64,000 nucleotides of DNA from Tillus elongatus (GCA_964006375.1 OZ023269.1:5180501-5244500); one strand, 5' to 3'; shown: positions 1 to 11,280, counted from the stretch's first letter. Notes: generated by a model from the sequence alone, not told the origin. A program made the numbers and translations.

Positions 1-531
1 ATAACAAAAACAACAGTCTCTAAATATGGCAATACCCAATACATAATAGTGGCACCCGAAGAAACGAAAATCAAACTTAGCTGCGAAGAAAATGAAGAAA
101 CCAAAATAATCAGCGGAACAAAACTGGCGACTTTGAAACCCAAATGCCAACTTATCATCAATAACGAAAGATTTAGTTCAGTACAAATGGCATCGGAAAC
201 ACAACAATCATTCAATCTCCCAAACATCGAATTGGTAACAAATAAAGCACCCATATTCCCAGACAAATTACCAGAACTAAAATTAGAAAATGTCCAACTG
301 CACGACTTGAACAATATCAAATCCCAGTTACAATCCATCAATGGCAAAATTCCAGGAACCATCGATTTGCCCATATACCACCCTAGTGTATGGACAATTA
401 TACTATACCTTGTGATAATAATAACAATAATCACAATAACTGCAAGATACTTCTGGCAAAAATCAAAAACGAAAACTGCTGACTCCAAACCAATTACTGG
501 ATTCCCGATGACTATTCGGAACGAACCATAG
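1..531 (+). CDS. Envelope-like protein, C-terminal part, of an errantivirus-type LTR element
   Basis: The frame is already open at base 1, so the protein is cut by the window edge and the methionine-like codon at 49 is probably not its start. The visible ~176 residues end in an uninterrupted hydrophobic stretch (about 390-460, rich in I, L, V and T) followed by a short basic, polar tail, as expected for a type I membrane glycoprotein. Upstream residues are rich in E, K and N with a few cysteines. It is followed at once by a polypurine tract and an LTR-like segment, the order found at the 3' end of insect errantiviruses (env, PPT, LTR). Family assignment rests on this architecture and general character rather than on a diagnostic motif. 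The retroelement body lies outside the window, so integrity cannot be judged. Confidence 0.55.
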   Translation: MTKTTVSKYGNTQYIIVAPEETKIKLSCEENEETKIISGTKLATLKPKCQLIINNERFSSVQMASETQQSFNLPNIELVTNKAPIFPDKLPELKLENVQLHDLNNIKSQLQSINGKIPGTIDLPIYHPSVWTIILYLVIIITIITITARYFWQKSKTKTADSKPITGFPMTIRNEP

Positions 532-946
532 GCTTCGTTCTCTAAAGGATGGAGGAGATAACAATAGCCAACTCATACAATGTATATAAGAAGTACAGAT
601 CCCGATTCAACACCCAAGGTCGCTGACGAATGGGTTAATTAAAAGCAGCGCAATAAGAAGAATAGACTATTCATAAATGGGTAAACAACTAGACCTTCAA
701 TTCAGCAACCAGCCACCTGCTAGAATCACCTTCAAGACTGCAACTTAGGTGGAAACCGCCTCTCGGTCCACGCCCCACCAGAGACTATATATGGAAGTTA
801 CCAGTCCACGGACGGACATTCCTACATTGTTATTGCTTGAGTCTCTTTTAAATTGTCATAATTTATATTTATCATTTTTTATTATTATTCATAAGTATTT
901 TATGTAACTATAATCAATAAATTCTTTTAAAAAGTCAAGTGTGTTA
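532..946 (+). repeat. Probable polypurine tract and 3' LTR of the env-bearing element
   Basis: A purine run at 544-558 directly follows the env stop. Downstream are a TATA-like box (TATATAAG, 583-590) and an AATAAA signal near 914-920, the usual order inside an LTR. The matching 5' LTR is outside the window, so the borders are estimates; the end is set by the Tigger element that begins near 949. Confidence 0.35.
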
Positions 947-1267
947 ACAAGAAAGTTAACTCGCGTAAATGTGAACATCTCGGTAATGTGAACATTAAAT
1001 TACTTACATTGACATCTCTGTAACGTAAACAGCATGCCCTCTCGATAACGTGAACAACACTTCTTTCAAAGCATGACTCGTGTAAGTCACACGGACCTGT
1101 CTCAACCTGTTCACCTGTTATGTGTGGTTATATTACACATAACAGCATTAGTTCATTCACTTCTCTTCTGCAGATTTGATTGTAAGAAGCATTTACATAC
1201 ACATTTTTCAACTGTGGTGCTTCAAGTGTAGCTTCATAAAAGTGTGCAAAAATAAGACAGCTAATTA

Positions 1268-2952
1268 ATAGCTAAACGTAAAATAAAGTGCTTGTTATTA
1301 CACGAAAAGGCTACCATATTAGAAGAACATAGCAATGGTTTAAGTGTCGGTGCTTTGGCTCAAAAATATGGAGTAGCCAAATCTATCATTTGCTCAATAA
1401 AATCTAAAAGAGATGCAATCATAAAAGTTGTTAGCACAACCTTACGCCTTACAAAAAAGCGAACTTTACGAAAGGCAGAATATCCAGCAGTTGAAAGGGC
1501 AGTCTACAAGTGGTTCCTTACCCAATGCCAAAACAACATGCTGCTAAGCGGAGACATGCTAAAAGAAAATGTCATAAGTGTATATGCAGATGTATACGAG
1601 AACAGAGGTAACTTTGTCGCAAGTGACGGATGGCTGCAACGATTTAACTCTAGATTTGGTATATGATTTTTTAAAATTCCTATAAAGAGTAGCTGTCTTC
1701 TTAGCCTGAACTTGTAGATCCATCCCAAATAGAACTCAAAACAGTTATTGACGAATTCGACTTATGCGATCATCAGATCTATAATGCAGACGAAACTGGG
1801 TTATATTGGCAACTATTACCAGATAAAAGTTACGTTTCAATATCAGAGAACCTGCCATCAAAGCAACGAATCACATTTCTTGGCTGCACAAATGTCTTAG
1901 GATCTCACAAATTACTACAACCATTTGTAATAGACAAGGCTAGAAATCCGAGGTGTTTTAAAAACTTTAATTATCCAGTGGTATAGAAAAACACGAAAAA
2001 TGCATGGATGACTTCGGAAATGTTTAAAAATAGGTTTTTCCAGCAGATTGTTCCTGATGTTTGTAAACTTACAGTACATGTGTATGTGTAATCATTTTTT
2101 CCAGATCATTTCACTATTCCAGGTGAAATATTTTCTGGGAAGTCAGAATCTTCCTGAAAAGCCCATCCTTATCATAGACAATGCCCCATCACATCCGCCC
2201 AAAGAAGAATTAAGCACTACAAATGGGGCAATATTCACAATGTTTATGCCGCCGAATGTAACTCCCCTAATTCAACCGCTTGATCAAAATGCTTTAAGAT
2301 TAATCAATCTCTATTACCGGATGTGTTTACTTAGTTCACTTGTTGCCAGAACAGAAAATTTGGGAGTTGCTCTAAAAAGTTTGACACTAGAGATGCAGTT
2401 TTAAATCTAAAGGCAGCATGGGACCAACTAGAACCAACAATGAGAGCAAAATGTTGGAGAAATTTATTAGATAGGAAAGATGATGAAGACGAACTTCCTT
2501 TGGCCGTTTTGAAACAAACGTGGAACCAAGATTAGCCCGAGACAGTAATGGCAGATACTGTTGCCCTGCTGGAAGGAACTAATCTTGTAAGCGTTTATAA
2601 TGGATACACATAAAACTGATTGATTGCATATATTATTTGGGGTACATTTACCGCACATTATATCGAAAAATGGAAACTGAAAAGTCTGTCACAAACAATA
2701 AGTGATGCTGATGACGACGAAGTATCAGATGCAAGTAATCTTGAAACCGTTGAAGAGTAATCCAAAAAAATTACACATCGGGATGCTGTCGAAGCTTTAA
2801 ACATTTCCATAAAATGGGCCGAACAAAGTCAGATAGATATTTCCCACATTTTAAATCTGAAACGTGTGCAAGAGAAAGCTATGTCAGCAGGCATGTCTGT
2901 AAAGATGGTACAAAGAAGCAGCACATCATACTTTCAACAAAATAACCACTAA
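1268..2952 (+). pseudogene. Tigger/pogo transposase, broken
   Basis: A DDE transposase of the pogo/Tigger branch. The N-terminal CENP-B/psq-like helix-turn-helix is readable at 1268-1450 (LSVGALAQKYGVAKS) and the second DNA-binding half at 1450-1666. The catalytic core shows YNADETG near 1783, LIIDNAPSH near 2170 and VTPLIQPLDQ near 2260; 34 residues lie between the last two aspartates. Damage: the expected initiator is ATA at 1268-1270, there is a frame change near 1666, a stop near 1984, and about 45 nt of intervening sequence near 2085-2130. The acidic C-terminal part (2400-2952) also has stops. It binds the subterminal repeats in functional relatives; this copy is inactive. Confidence 0.75.
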
Positions 2953-3239
2953 AACACATTATGTTCATGTTTATTCTGCCAAACTGTTCTTTGGAGTATA
3001 GATAATGTACATAGGTACATAATATGTATACATACATACTTACACATAATACGTACACATGTTACATACATAATTCATGTGAAAGTATTTCTCTTTGTTT
3101 TTGCAATTACATATTTAAGTTTTTGTTAATTTATTGTATAAGATTTATGTTCACTAGAAATAAATTTTGTTTTATTTCAATTTGAAACAAAAATTGTTTT
3201 TAGTTTTTTGTGCCTTAAGCATACAAATTTGCAATAAAA

Positions 3240-4617
3240 ATCAGACCCCCATTATAATATAGATTTATTTTTTCGAAATACAGTTCAATAACAATAACAT
3301 ACATAGATCTACTGAACATAATAAATCTTGGAAAGATCCACAAAAGTCAGAGACTTGTGCGTGGATAAATCTATACCAAGCAAAGAATACAAAACCAAGT
3401 AATGAACACAAGAACACTCACACACACACCCACAGGCGCAAAAACCAAAACACCCACCAGCACAATCACACAAACACATTCTCTCACACATTTTCACATG
3501 TACAATGTACACTCTCACAAATGTATATAATAATAAAAAGTAAAAAGTGTGCATATTTAAAAATGGTTACTGTGCGGTACAACATCGCAAAAGATATCAT
3601 ACGACCTGCTCAACACCTATCTGTGTACTAAACCATGAATGATGTGTCTAGATTTCGAAACCCATGCTTTCACCATCCTCACATAAGAACATAAAGTTGG
3701 TGCAGTTCTGATACTGACTGGAAGAGTATTATAAATTCTCGGTGCAATATAAGTATAACTACGCTGGCCCACAGTCTTAATTGCTCTGTTCGTTTGAGCG
3801 GCCGCTGCTGCGTTTAGCCTAGTTATGTACGAATGCTCTATTCTAGAGACGCGATCATACTTTCTTACGTACGTCAACACAGCCAATGAAAAAAGTTGCC
3901 TAATATCATTAGATCCTGCTTCAGCGTACAACGATTCAGGCGGGTAAGTGTAGCACTTATTATATATTAGTTTCAGGAACCAACGTTGAATTATATCCAA
4001 CCTTTTCAGGTGACAACTCAACGCAGCTCCCCAAACAACAATCCCGTATGTAAGAAGGGGTTCAACCAATGCCGAATAGACAATTCTAGAACACCCCGTT
4101 GTCAGAAAGGTTTTTAGGTATTTAAACTTATACAAAATGTTCCTCAACTTTTTAACAACCACACCAACATGCTCATCCCAACGCAGATGTTGATCTATGA
4201 TGATTCCCAAATACCTAACTTTTGGTGCCGCCTCAATTTGGATACATTGGTTGTTACAAACCATTTGCAGTGTATTAAATGACGGCAGGTGTGACCTATA
4301 GGAGGCAAATGCAACATACTTCGTCTTCTTTGTGTTAATAGTTAACCCACTGGCATCAAACCACCCCTTAATATTCACAAAATCTTCTTCAATTATGGTC
4401 TTTAGCCGTTGCCAAGAACAATCTTCATATAGAATTGCAGTATCATCTGCAAAACCAATGACTTTACCAGCTGTCTGCACATCAAATATATCATTGATAT
4501 ACAAACTAAATAACAACGGACCCAGGACTGTATCCTGAGGAACGCCAAATTCAACCACCTCAAAATCGCTGCATCTGCCGTCAATTCTTGTGCACTGCCT
4601 TCTAGACCGCAAATATT
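3240..4617 (-). pseudogene. Non-LTR retrotransposon (Jockey/CR1-like), 5'-truncated, reverse transcriptase C-terminal half
   Basis: An open frame of 331 codons (4612 down to 3617) covers the RT palm and thumb. Visible motifs are GVPQDTVLGPLLFSLYIND (domain B/C, with D in place of the usual G after GVPQ) and FADDTAI (catalytic, residues 54-60), then YLGIIIDQHLRW and the LTYGIVVWG thumb block. The 5' end is truncated just before domain B and no endonuclease is present. The 3' UTR occupies about 3240-3616 and is rich in CA/CACA on the plus strand. It sits inside the Tigger element in opposite orientation. The frame has stayed open, suggesting fairly recent arrival, but the truncation makes it non-functional. 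Confidence 0.75.
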
Positions 4618-4837
4618 AGTATGAATACATTCGTTAGGTTAACCACTTCTGGTTTTTTTCTGTTCACGTTATCGAACTTCTACTGTATTCACAAACAAGT
4701 ATGAAACTGTCTTGAAGTACACCATAAATACATCCAGGTTATGATAACAAGAGTCTCTTACACAATGTCCCCCTGTCTGTTGATAAAAGTTTTATAAGAA
4801 TATGTCATCCACAGCGGACGAAAAAGTAAGTATGTAG

Positions 4838-5640
4838 ATTTATTTATTTATTTACTCTAGATCTAGATCTCTACAAGATATAGGAAATAGTCAACAATCA
4901 GAATTCTAAAATTACAGGCGTTAACTGCATAAATACCAAAATATATACACAAAAAACACAATAAAACACGCAAAATCCACAAATAATCCATAGAACACAA
5001 AAAACAGCTTATTATCGTTGAAGTTTAAAATTAAAATACACGTCTATAGAATGAAAAGAATGCTCTCTAAAAAACGATTTTAAAGTAAGCTTAAATTGCC
5101 TGAGACTGTTCAAATTTTCAATGGTACCAGGTAAATAATTATATAGGCGTATTACAGTGTTGCGAGGTGCCTGATTAATCTGTTTAATCCTGTAAGGGGA
5201 ACATACAAATTGTTAGCCTGTCTTGTTTCATACGCAGTAATAATACCGCAGGTACTAAAGATTGCAATATTTTTTCTAAGATAACAAAGTGCTTCTAGCA
5301 TATATAGTCAGATCACTGTTAGAATGCCATACTGTATAAAAATGGTCTACAAGATTCCGAAGACTGCAGGCCAAACATGGTAGGGACAATTCTCTTCTGC
5401 ATCAACAGAACCCTCCCCAGATGCAAATAGCTGCCCCAACTGAGGACAACGTATATCAGGAGACAGTTGACACTACCACAATAGCATGTCAACAGGCCTT
5501 GAGCACTCAAATAATTTCTTAGCCGCAGCAATGCATAATTCCTGGATGAAAGTGAGGCCACCACGTGGTCCACATGGACACCCCATGATAAGTTAGAATC
5601 CAGAGGGAGGCCCAAAAACATAACAGACGAGCTCTGTTTT
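4838..5640 (-). pseudogene. LINE 3' fragment (RT thumb and C-terminus)
   Basis: Minus-strand reading gives FLGLPLDSNLSWGVHVDHV near 5615, the strand-thumb block typical of Jockey/CR1-type RTs, then LTCYCG and VVLSWG. A second frame (5161 to 5030) gives NTVIRLYNYLPGTIENL and a typical LINE C-terminus ending with a phenylalanine-rich tail. The frame changes between the two. A (TTTA)n run at 4838-4856 marks the 3' tail. It is a different family from the LINE at 3240-4617. Heavily 5'-truncated. Confidence 0.65.
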
Positions 5641-5689
5641 ATTGAGACCCAGAAACATTAGCTGCAGCAAAAAGCTCTTCGAAACTTTA

Positions 5690-6070
5690 CCTTGAGATTG
5701 TAGCAGTATTTTCTTTTAAAAAATATTGGTATTTGACTCACACCGTAATGAACCACGATTCTCCTGGTTGAAATATGGGGGTTCATAGCAATAGCAGCCA
5801 AACTGTCAGGGGCCATTTCGTCTCTTATTGGCTTCTTAACCTGCTGTTGTCTTGGGGTTGAATTTCACCAGTTGTACGAATCCGATGTGCCAGGCGCCTC
5901 TCTGGGTACCTCTCTGCATACAATCGTTCGGTCTGTGTATAATTTTGAACACCATCGACACCTTCCTCGTTGGAGGACATCTTTGCCTTGTCAAAATGAT
6001 ACCTAAATGATTTTACGAAGCAGCGACTAGATGAATGATATTGTTTGACAGCAATGGATATTGCTGACAT
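5690..6070 (-). pseudogene. Mariner-like transposase N-terminal fragment (DUF4817-type)
   Basis: Minus strand from 5980 reads MSSNEEGVDGVQNYTQTERL followed by YAERYPERR, which resembles the DUF4817 helix-turn-helix found at the N-terminus of some insect mariner transposases (known family feature). It continues through RIRTTGEIQ and a shifted frame PDSLAAIAMNPHISTRRI into a second helix-turn-helix. Nothing of the catalytic domain follows, so this is an N-terminal scrap. The same domain appears in the better preserved copy at 40.7-41.0 kb. Confidence 0.55.
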
Positions 6071-6117
6071 TTCTATGTGGACAACTGGTATTTGTTTGGT
6101 AGAACCTTTGTTTTGGT

Positions 6118-6250
6118 TTTTAGTGAATTTTCTTAAAAAAATTCACTAATGAGGAGATCTTGACTTTTGAATTTTGAAAAAAATTCTTCAAATGAGCGCT
6201 ATTTAGGACCCCTGGAACCCAAATCCGAGGTCGGTTTTAGACTTTATATG

Positions 6251-6343
<93 letters not shown>

Positions 6344-7180
6344 TATATATTTATGTGTCACACCTATAACTAAAAAAATAATGGACCGATTTTGATAAAA
6401 TTAGGTGAGTACCTTTCTTTCGCGAGTGGCTTGGATAAGTTCGTTAGCCAGGAAAATCCGCCGAGGTTTTCCCGGAAAATTTTGTGTTTTCTTTCGAAAA
6501 AAATCGAAAAAAATTTATATCTCCGGAATTAACAAAGTAAGGGCAACGAAATTTAGTACACGGGTTTATATCAGTATAGGTAAGCTACTTGCCAAAATTT
6601 AGCGCTGTAGGTTAAAGGACAAAAAAGTTACAGGCATTTAAAGAAAAATAAATTGTGGTTTTCCTCAAAACGTCAAAGTCGCGATTTTAAACGTCAAAAT
6701 GGTTAATATTTAGGCAATGAACCTGAAATTAATATGATATATGGAAGGAAAATGTCTCAAGAATAATGTTTTACAAAGCCTGAGCTCTTAGTTTCAATCG
6801 TCACTGTCCTTCATTTTACTAAAATATTCCCAGAAAATTCATTTCAAATAGACCCTTTCTCTGATGTTTTAGCAGTAGTGTTGGCTATAGAGTTTATCAT
6901 TTAATGGTATATCATTTTTGTCGAATTTTCGTAAAAAATCTTTAAAGCGCAATATATCCGTTATTATACAAGTTACAAAAAAAAGTTGTATACATTAATT
7001 GTAGGGTGTCTTGAGCTACATCTTAAAAAATATTTCCACAATTACAGGGTGGCCCATAAGTCGTTGGTGATTCAAATTTTCTTTTTTTTAGTGAATTTTT
7101 TTAATCGAACACGCCCTATGTTATTGATTTTTTGTATTTTCCATCGAAATATAATACATCCTTGTAAGAAAAGAAATTCG
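6118..7180 (+). repeat. A-(TA)n-B composite repeat, copy 1
   Basis: Part A (6118-6251) begins with a small hairpin (AGTGAATTTT / AAAATTCACT) followed by TAATGAGGAG; part B (6341-7180) begins near CACACCTATAACT and contains ATAATGGACCGATTTTGAT and GTTCGTTAGCCAGGAAAAT. Parts A and B recur at 44.8, 50.5, 53.6/56.0, 58.7-59.7 and 63.7 kb with a TA tract between or beside them. Part B here runs without a break into the MITE at 7181, exactly as it does at 56738/56739. No coding capacity is evident. Confidence 0.75.
6252..6340. repeat. (TA)n tract inside composite repeat copy 1
   Basis: About 89 bp of uninterrupted TA separating parts A and B. Tyr-Ile repeat frames read from it are artefacts. Confidence 0.95.
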
Positions 7181-7483
7181 GGACGCAGCAAGTGCGTTAT
7201 GGTAGCGAATTTTCATTAAATGCCTCAAATTTTGAATCAATTTGCTATTTACCTATAAGGTTGACCAGAAAACTAGTTTTTTCGGGAACAATTTAAGTTT
7301 ACTTTTGGAAATTTTTGTACATTTTCAAACAATAAAGTTATTTTGATAAAACATGGCACATTGTTTCTAATATATAGATTATACTGGTAACCAAATTTGG
7401 TGCCTGCTTTCTTAAAAAAAAACATATTTGCTATTAAAAACATTTTTATGAAAATTCACTACCATAACGCACTTGCTGCGTCC
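7181..7483. mobile_element. 303-bp MITE with ~36-bp terminal inverted repeats
   Basis: The left end (7181-7216, GGACGCAGCAAGTGCGTTAT then GGTAGCGAATTTTCAT) is mirrored at 7448-7483 (ATGAAAATTCACTACCATAA then CGCACTTGCTGCGTCC). The interior is AT-rich and non-coding. A second full copy of the same length lies at 56739-57041 in the same surroundings. No clear target-site duplication is visible at this copy. Confidence 0.75.
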
Positions 7484-7817
7484 AGAGTTTTTGAAAATCA
7501 GGAATGTGTGAATCAAGGTAGCAGACACTTTAAACATTTATAAACACTAACATTTTCTGCGATCCATTCCTTCACACACAACAGCCATGTTCTTGCCGTT
7601 GAGTTTAGTTTACGTTAAAAGCAGTTAAAGTTTATGGTTTCATCTATCGGGAAAGTGGTTCGGATAAAATTTTCTTATTTTTTCAGATGTGACCTAAATC
7701 TGTAATAAAAAGGACAATTTTTTCATTTAAAAACCCAATATTTGTGTCAGAACGACGCATTTCCGGTTTTTTCCGGAAGTTGACTCTATCACGAATCGAT
7801 AAAGTGTACTGGATTTA
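7484..7817. other. No gene recognised; part of a dispersed repeat
   Basis: The last ~60 bp (ATCGATAAAG then GGTATATAAAC) match 32945-32980 and form the left half of a repeat interrupted by the RTE insertion. Nothing coding was seen in the rest. Confidence 0.5.
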
Positions 7818-7828
7818 GGTATATAAAC

Positions 7829-8946
7829 TTTTTCTTCTTTTGGTGCCATATCAGGTCCCCCTAACGTTGGCAATTACATTGGCGAGTTGTTCGCGGTTTT
7901 CGGCTAATCTGAATAGTTGTTCGGCACTGCGTATTCCAGTCCAATAGCGAATGTTCTTAGCGATGACATCTGTTTCCTTCCAATTCCTCGGCTGCCTTCG
8001 ATTTTACCTTTCATTATAAGCTGGAGCACCTTGTATCGGTCTCCTCTAAGAACATGTCCCAGGTATGATATCTTTTGCACCTTAATAGTGACAAATAATT
8101 CACGGACGGCATTCGCTCTATTTAATACTGCTTCGTTGGTCTGCATTGCTGTCCAGGGTATTCGAAGCATTCCTCTGTGCAACCATATCTCAAACGCTTC
8201 CAGTCGACCGATCGTAGCAGCCTTCAGAGTCCAGGTCTCAGTTCCATACAACAACACGGACCAAATATAACATTTGATCATTCTTTGACGCAATCTTAGG
8301 TTTAAGTTGTCGTTAGAGAAAAATAATTTCATTCTCATGAAAGTTAAGCGCGCTGTTTCAATTCTGCACTTTATCTCTTTATCAGGGTCTAGGTGTTCTG
8401 TGATATAACAACCAATGTATTTGAATTGGGTAACCCTCTCAATGTTTTGTTGGTCTATCTATAGGGAAGCATCGGCGTGCGGTTGGCGACTGAATATCAT
8501 AAATTTTGTCTTATTGATATTTATTTTCAAACCCATTTCCCTTCCTGTCGTGTTTACACTATCCAACAACTCTTGAAGGCTCCGGACACTATCGCACAAG
8601 ATGGCCGTATCGTCGGCATATCGAATGTTATTAATCAGTTCACCGTTAATCTTCACTCCAAGGTCTTTATCCTGCAAAGCCTTCTTAAAGATTGTATCCG
8701 AGTAGATGTTGAACAATAGCGGGGAGAGAATGCATCCCTACCTGACGCCTCGTTGAATGCGACATTCATCGGTTAGTCTTCCATCGATTCGGACCACTGC
8801 TTTCTGATTCCAATATAAGTTCTCTATAATTTTCAGTTCTCTATCATCGATTCCCAAAGTTCTTAGTATGTTTAAAAGTGTTTCATCCTGAACCCTATCG
8901 AAGGCTTTTTCATAGTCTATGAAACATACATAAATATCATTGCGTT
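7829..8946 (-). pseudogene. RTE-clade LINE, 5'-truncated, broken RT
   Basis: Three minus-strand blocks are collinear. 8959-8738 holds VCFIDYEKAFDRVQ (RT domain A). 8716-8459 holds YADDTAIL (catalytic) and INKTKFM. 8338-7904 holds WSVLLYGTETWTL and YLGHVLRGDRYKVLQLI, the thumb and C-terminus of the RTE clade. A TAG replaces the glutamine codon in the GVRQG motif near 8738, and there are further breaks near 8459 and 8338-8400. The element is bounded by 11-bp near-identical direct repeats, GGTATATAAAC at 7818-7828 and GGTATACAAAC at 8947-8957. A repeat copy at 32.9 kb shows the uninterrupted site. Confidence 0.8.
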
Positions 8947-8957
8947 GGTATACAAAC

Positions 8958-9040
8958 ATATCTTATTATTTTTCCCCTTCGAGCATCCAGTAGGCTTATA
9001 AACGACGTGGTCGTGTGGTCAGATTCACCCTGTATATTAA
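8958..9040. repeat. Right half of the dispersed repeat interrupted by the RTE element
   Basis: ATATCTTATT, CCAGTAGGCT and GATTCACCCT match 32984-33052 in order and spacing. Confidence 0.6.
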
Positions 9041-9948
9041 ATTAAAATCACCAAGGATGAAGGGAAAATTTAACACTAAGACTCTTATAAGTACGCAAAC
9101 TTCTAATAAATAGCTAGCGTGACTAAGCTTGTATACACCATATGCCAATACTGCCTTCTGTGCCGTAAGTTTCTACTTCTCTGACTGGTACATTTCAACT
9201 GTGTTCAAATAGTTAAGATAAATTATATCAAAATATGAGGGTCTTATCTGTTATCATATCCTATATGCTTTCGAGATGCATAAAAAAGAAATAACATTGT
9301 CCGCGAGGTTGGAATATACGGGCAACGTTTTACTGGAGAATATATGGATGACCTACCTCCTTCAGATTCTCTTTTATTCGTCCCAGTGTACAGAGCTACT
9401 GTATGTAAGGGATTTAAAACAAAGACGTTTTATTAACGTTTCAAAAGAGATTGCGGTTACCTACACATGTTAAAGCTCTTACCCAAAAACCTGCAAGACG
9501 TATCGACCGCTTTTGGGTACCTATTAAATATAAAATTCAAAAGAAAAATGTTCTAAAAATAAGGCAAAAGTTATGGTGACCTGTTTTTTTTATATTTCAG
9601 ATTATGATAAACCGACGACGCTATAACGCTTGATGCAGTATGTTTTCATTTAAACAAGAAATAAGTATTAAGAATACATACAGGCGGCCACTTGAAAACG
9701 AAACAGGTGCCTTTTATAGGGGACATATCGAGATTTTGTTGAAAATTAAAGGTGCTTTAACATAATTATTATTTAAAGTCACCGGAAGTTACTTTGTTAA
9801 TATGCTTATAAGGGAATCGAAACTATCGCCGGAATCTAATAAAAAGACACTATAAAACAATTTAGTTTTATAGGTGGGAACGTTTTATAAGTATACTCTG
9901 TTAACTTTTTCACAATAATTCTGTGACTGTTTTATAAGATATTCTATA
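9041..9948. other. No gene recognised
   Basis: AT-rich sequence with only short frames and no motif I recognise. It may include degraded upstream parts of the Penelope-like element that becomes readable near 9990. Confidence 0.5.
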
Positions 9949-10607
9949 GTGCTGCTACATAAACGTTTTAAAACACTTCTGAGAGGATATCATATTTCCC
10001 TGTCACCTATTGTGGTCCTGTGTCCAACGCCATTGTCAAGGCTTTCAAATGTGACAATGTCAAGTTTTCATTCAAATCTTTTAAACACCGTTAACAATTT
10101 GTTCATTCACAACAAAGATAGCATCCCAGACCTGAAGAAGTCAGGTGTCTATCGATTAAGATGTGGTACCCCCGGTTGTAAAGCTGTCTATATTGGAAGA
10201 ACCGGAAGATCATTGGGCACCAGAATCGCGGAACACCTCAGAAGTAGAAACCAACCCAATAATGACACGTCAGTCTTTGGTTGCCATTTGAGGGAGAGTG
10301 GCCACTGCTTCAACAAAAATACAGATGCTGAGATTTTACACCCTTCAAGTTTTGGTGTAGAACAGTTCGTTTTAAAAGAAATTGAGATTTTCAAACATTT
10401 CAGCTACCAAGCCAGTGAAGTTTTGAACTTTTCCAATACTAATATAACTAACTTTCCTTCCTTCTATGGCCAATTAGTTTCTTAAGTGCTGCTGAACTCT
10501 TTGGTTTTCTATTTGACCAGAAGTATGATGTCTTGAAGATAGCTGCTCTGTGGCTCTCCTTCTATTTCCTACTCTATTTGTCATTGACATATGACGCTTC
10601 TGACATT
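9949..10607 (+). pseudogene. Penelope-like retroelement 3' end with GIY-YIG endonuclease domain
   Basis: The 178-codon frame at 9949-10485 reads KSGVYRLRCGTPGCKAVYIG, then RTGRSLGTRIAEHLRS near 10200. This is the GIY-YIG nuclease signature with the adjacent arginine, in the form used by Penelope-like elements at the C-terminus of their RT. The RT itself is missing, so the copy is 5'-truncated near 9950-9990 and the ATG at 9949 is unlikely to be meaningful. The 3' non-coding part (10430-10607) is nearly identical to 16258-16425, which identifies a second 3' end of the same family beyond the gypsy element. GIY-YIG enzymes nick DNA; in Penelope elements the domain is thought to prime integration. 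Confidence 0.8.
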
Positions 10608-10800
10608 TGTTTCTCATTCACTCTTCTGCAGCTGCGCCGTTGCCCCTGGCCTGTTCAAGGTATAATAATGGCTGTCCTTCAATAATGCTGTCGTTTTTAA
10701 AATTTATTGATTTTTGTTTAGAGACAAATTTTCTGTCGAATTCAGGTGTAGTGTTGCAGGGCCCCTGGTACAAAGGATGAAGTTTTGGCCTGTTTCACCT
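10608..10800. other. No gene recognised; left flank of the gypsy insertion
   Basis: Short stretch between the Penelope 3' end and the 5' LTR. It ends in TTTCACCT directly before the LTR; no matching duplication was found after the 3' LTR. Confidence 0.4.
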
Positions 10801-11124
10801 TGTGGCGGTGGTTCCGACCGCAGTGTTTTCGTCAACACTACCCTATGTTTCTCTTGACAGCTAAACGTTGCGTTACGTTATTCGACAGCAAGCTGTCAAG
10901 AACTACTATATAAGAGACACCACGGATCTCTCTCTCTCTCTCTCTCTCCTCGCTACCAACCGACACAGTGAAGATACGTCTCTCCACGCTCGGTCAGTTA
11001 TCTGTTATGTGCTGTCTGTGATTGTTTTATAGTTAAATGTATCATATAGTTTATTCAGTTGGTGAAATAATAAAGTATATTAAATGTTTACGTATGGATT
11101 TAATATTAACAAATGCAATTAACA
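10801..11124 (+). repeat. 5' LTR of the CsRn1-type element
   Basis: Starts TGTGGCGGTGG and ends near CAATTAACA. It contains TATATAAG near 10907 (probable promoter), a (CT)n run at about 10929-10949, and AATAAA near 11068. The 3' copy at 15244-15579 matches except for 9 substitutions and a longer CT run. The last few bases of the LTR (to CCATA) are shared too, so the end could lie up to 6 bp further. Confidence 0.9.
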
Positions 11125-11131
11125 TCCATAT

Positions 11132-11142
11132 TGGTGACCCCG
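11132..11142 (+). promoter_or_regulatory. Primer-binding site, tRNA-Trp type
   Basis: TGGTGACCCCG lies a few bases after the 5' LTR and complements the 3' end of animal tRNA-Trp including the CCA. tRNA identity is from my knowledge of that tRNA and was not searched. Confidence 0.6.
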
Positions 11143-11280
11143 TGCCGCAAGCCGAAGATGCCCAGCCTGATGTTCCAGCCGACGTCGCCTAACTTCCACG
11201 CACGTGCTCATGCCTACAGAAAACGAATATCTAAACAGGTCAGTCTTTTCTAATTTAAAAATTATCTGATTTTTTTTACA

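Larger units (their letters stand above)
947..4687 (+). mobile_element. Tigger/pogo-type DNA transposon with a nested LINE
   Basis: The right end at 4661-4685 reads, on the minus strand, as a terminal sequence containing CGATAACGTGAAC, and is followed by a TA (4686-4687), the target dinucleotide of this superfamily. The left side carries four related subterminal copies: about 959-976, 979-993, 1014-1030 and 1041-1055 (CTCGATAACGTGAAC). The exact left end is blurred, probably near 949. A broken transposase occupies 1268-2952. A minus-strand LINE (about 3240-4617) sits between the transposase 3' region and the right end, so the element was about 2.3 kb before that insertion. Confidence 0.6.

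Noticed and set aside
6167..6373. Open frames made of alternating Tyr-Ile (here and at 18.3-18.7, 21.1-21.8, 33.4, 35.1, 41.5, 44.6, 50.5, 53.7, 55.9 and 63.8 kb)
   Set aside because: They are translations of (TA)n tracts with short flanks and have no coding value.
10801..11124. Exact target-site duplication for the gypsy element
   Set aside because: TTTCACCT before the 5' LTR and TCATACATCC after the 3' LTR do not match beyond chance.
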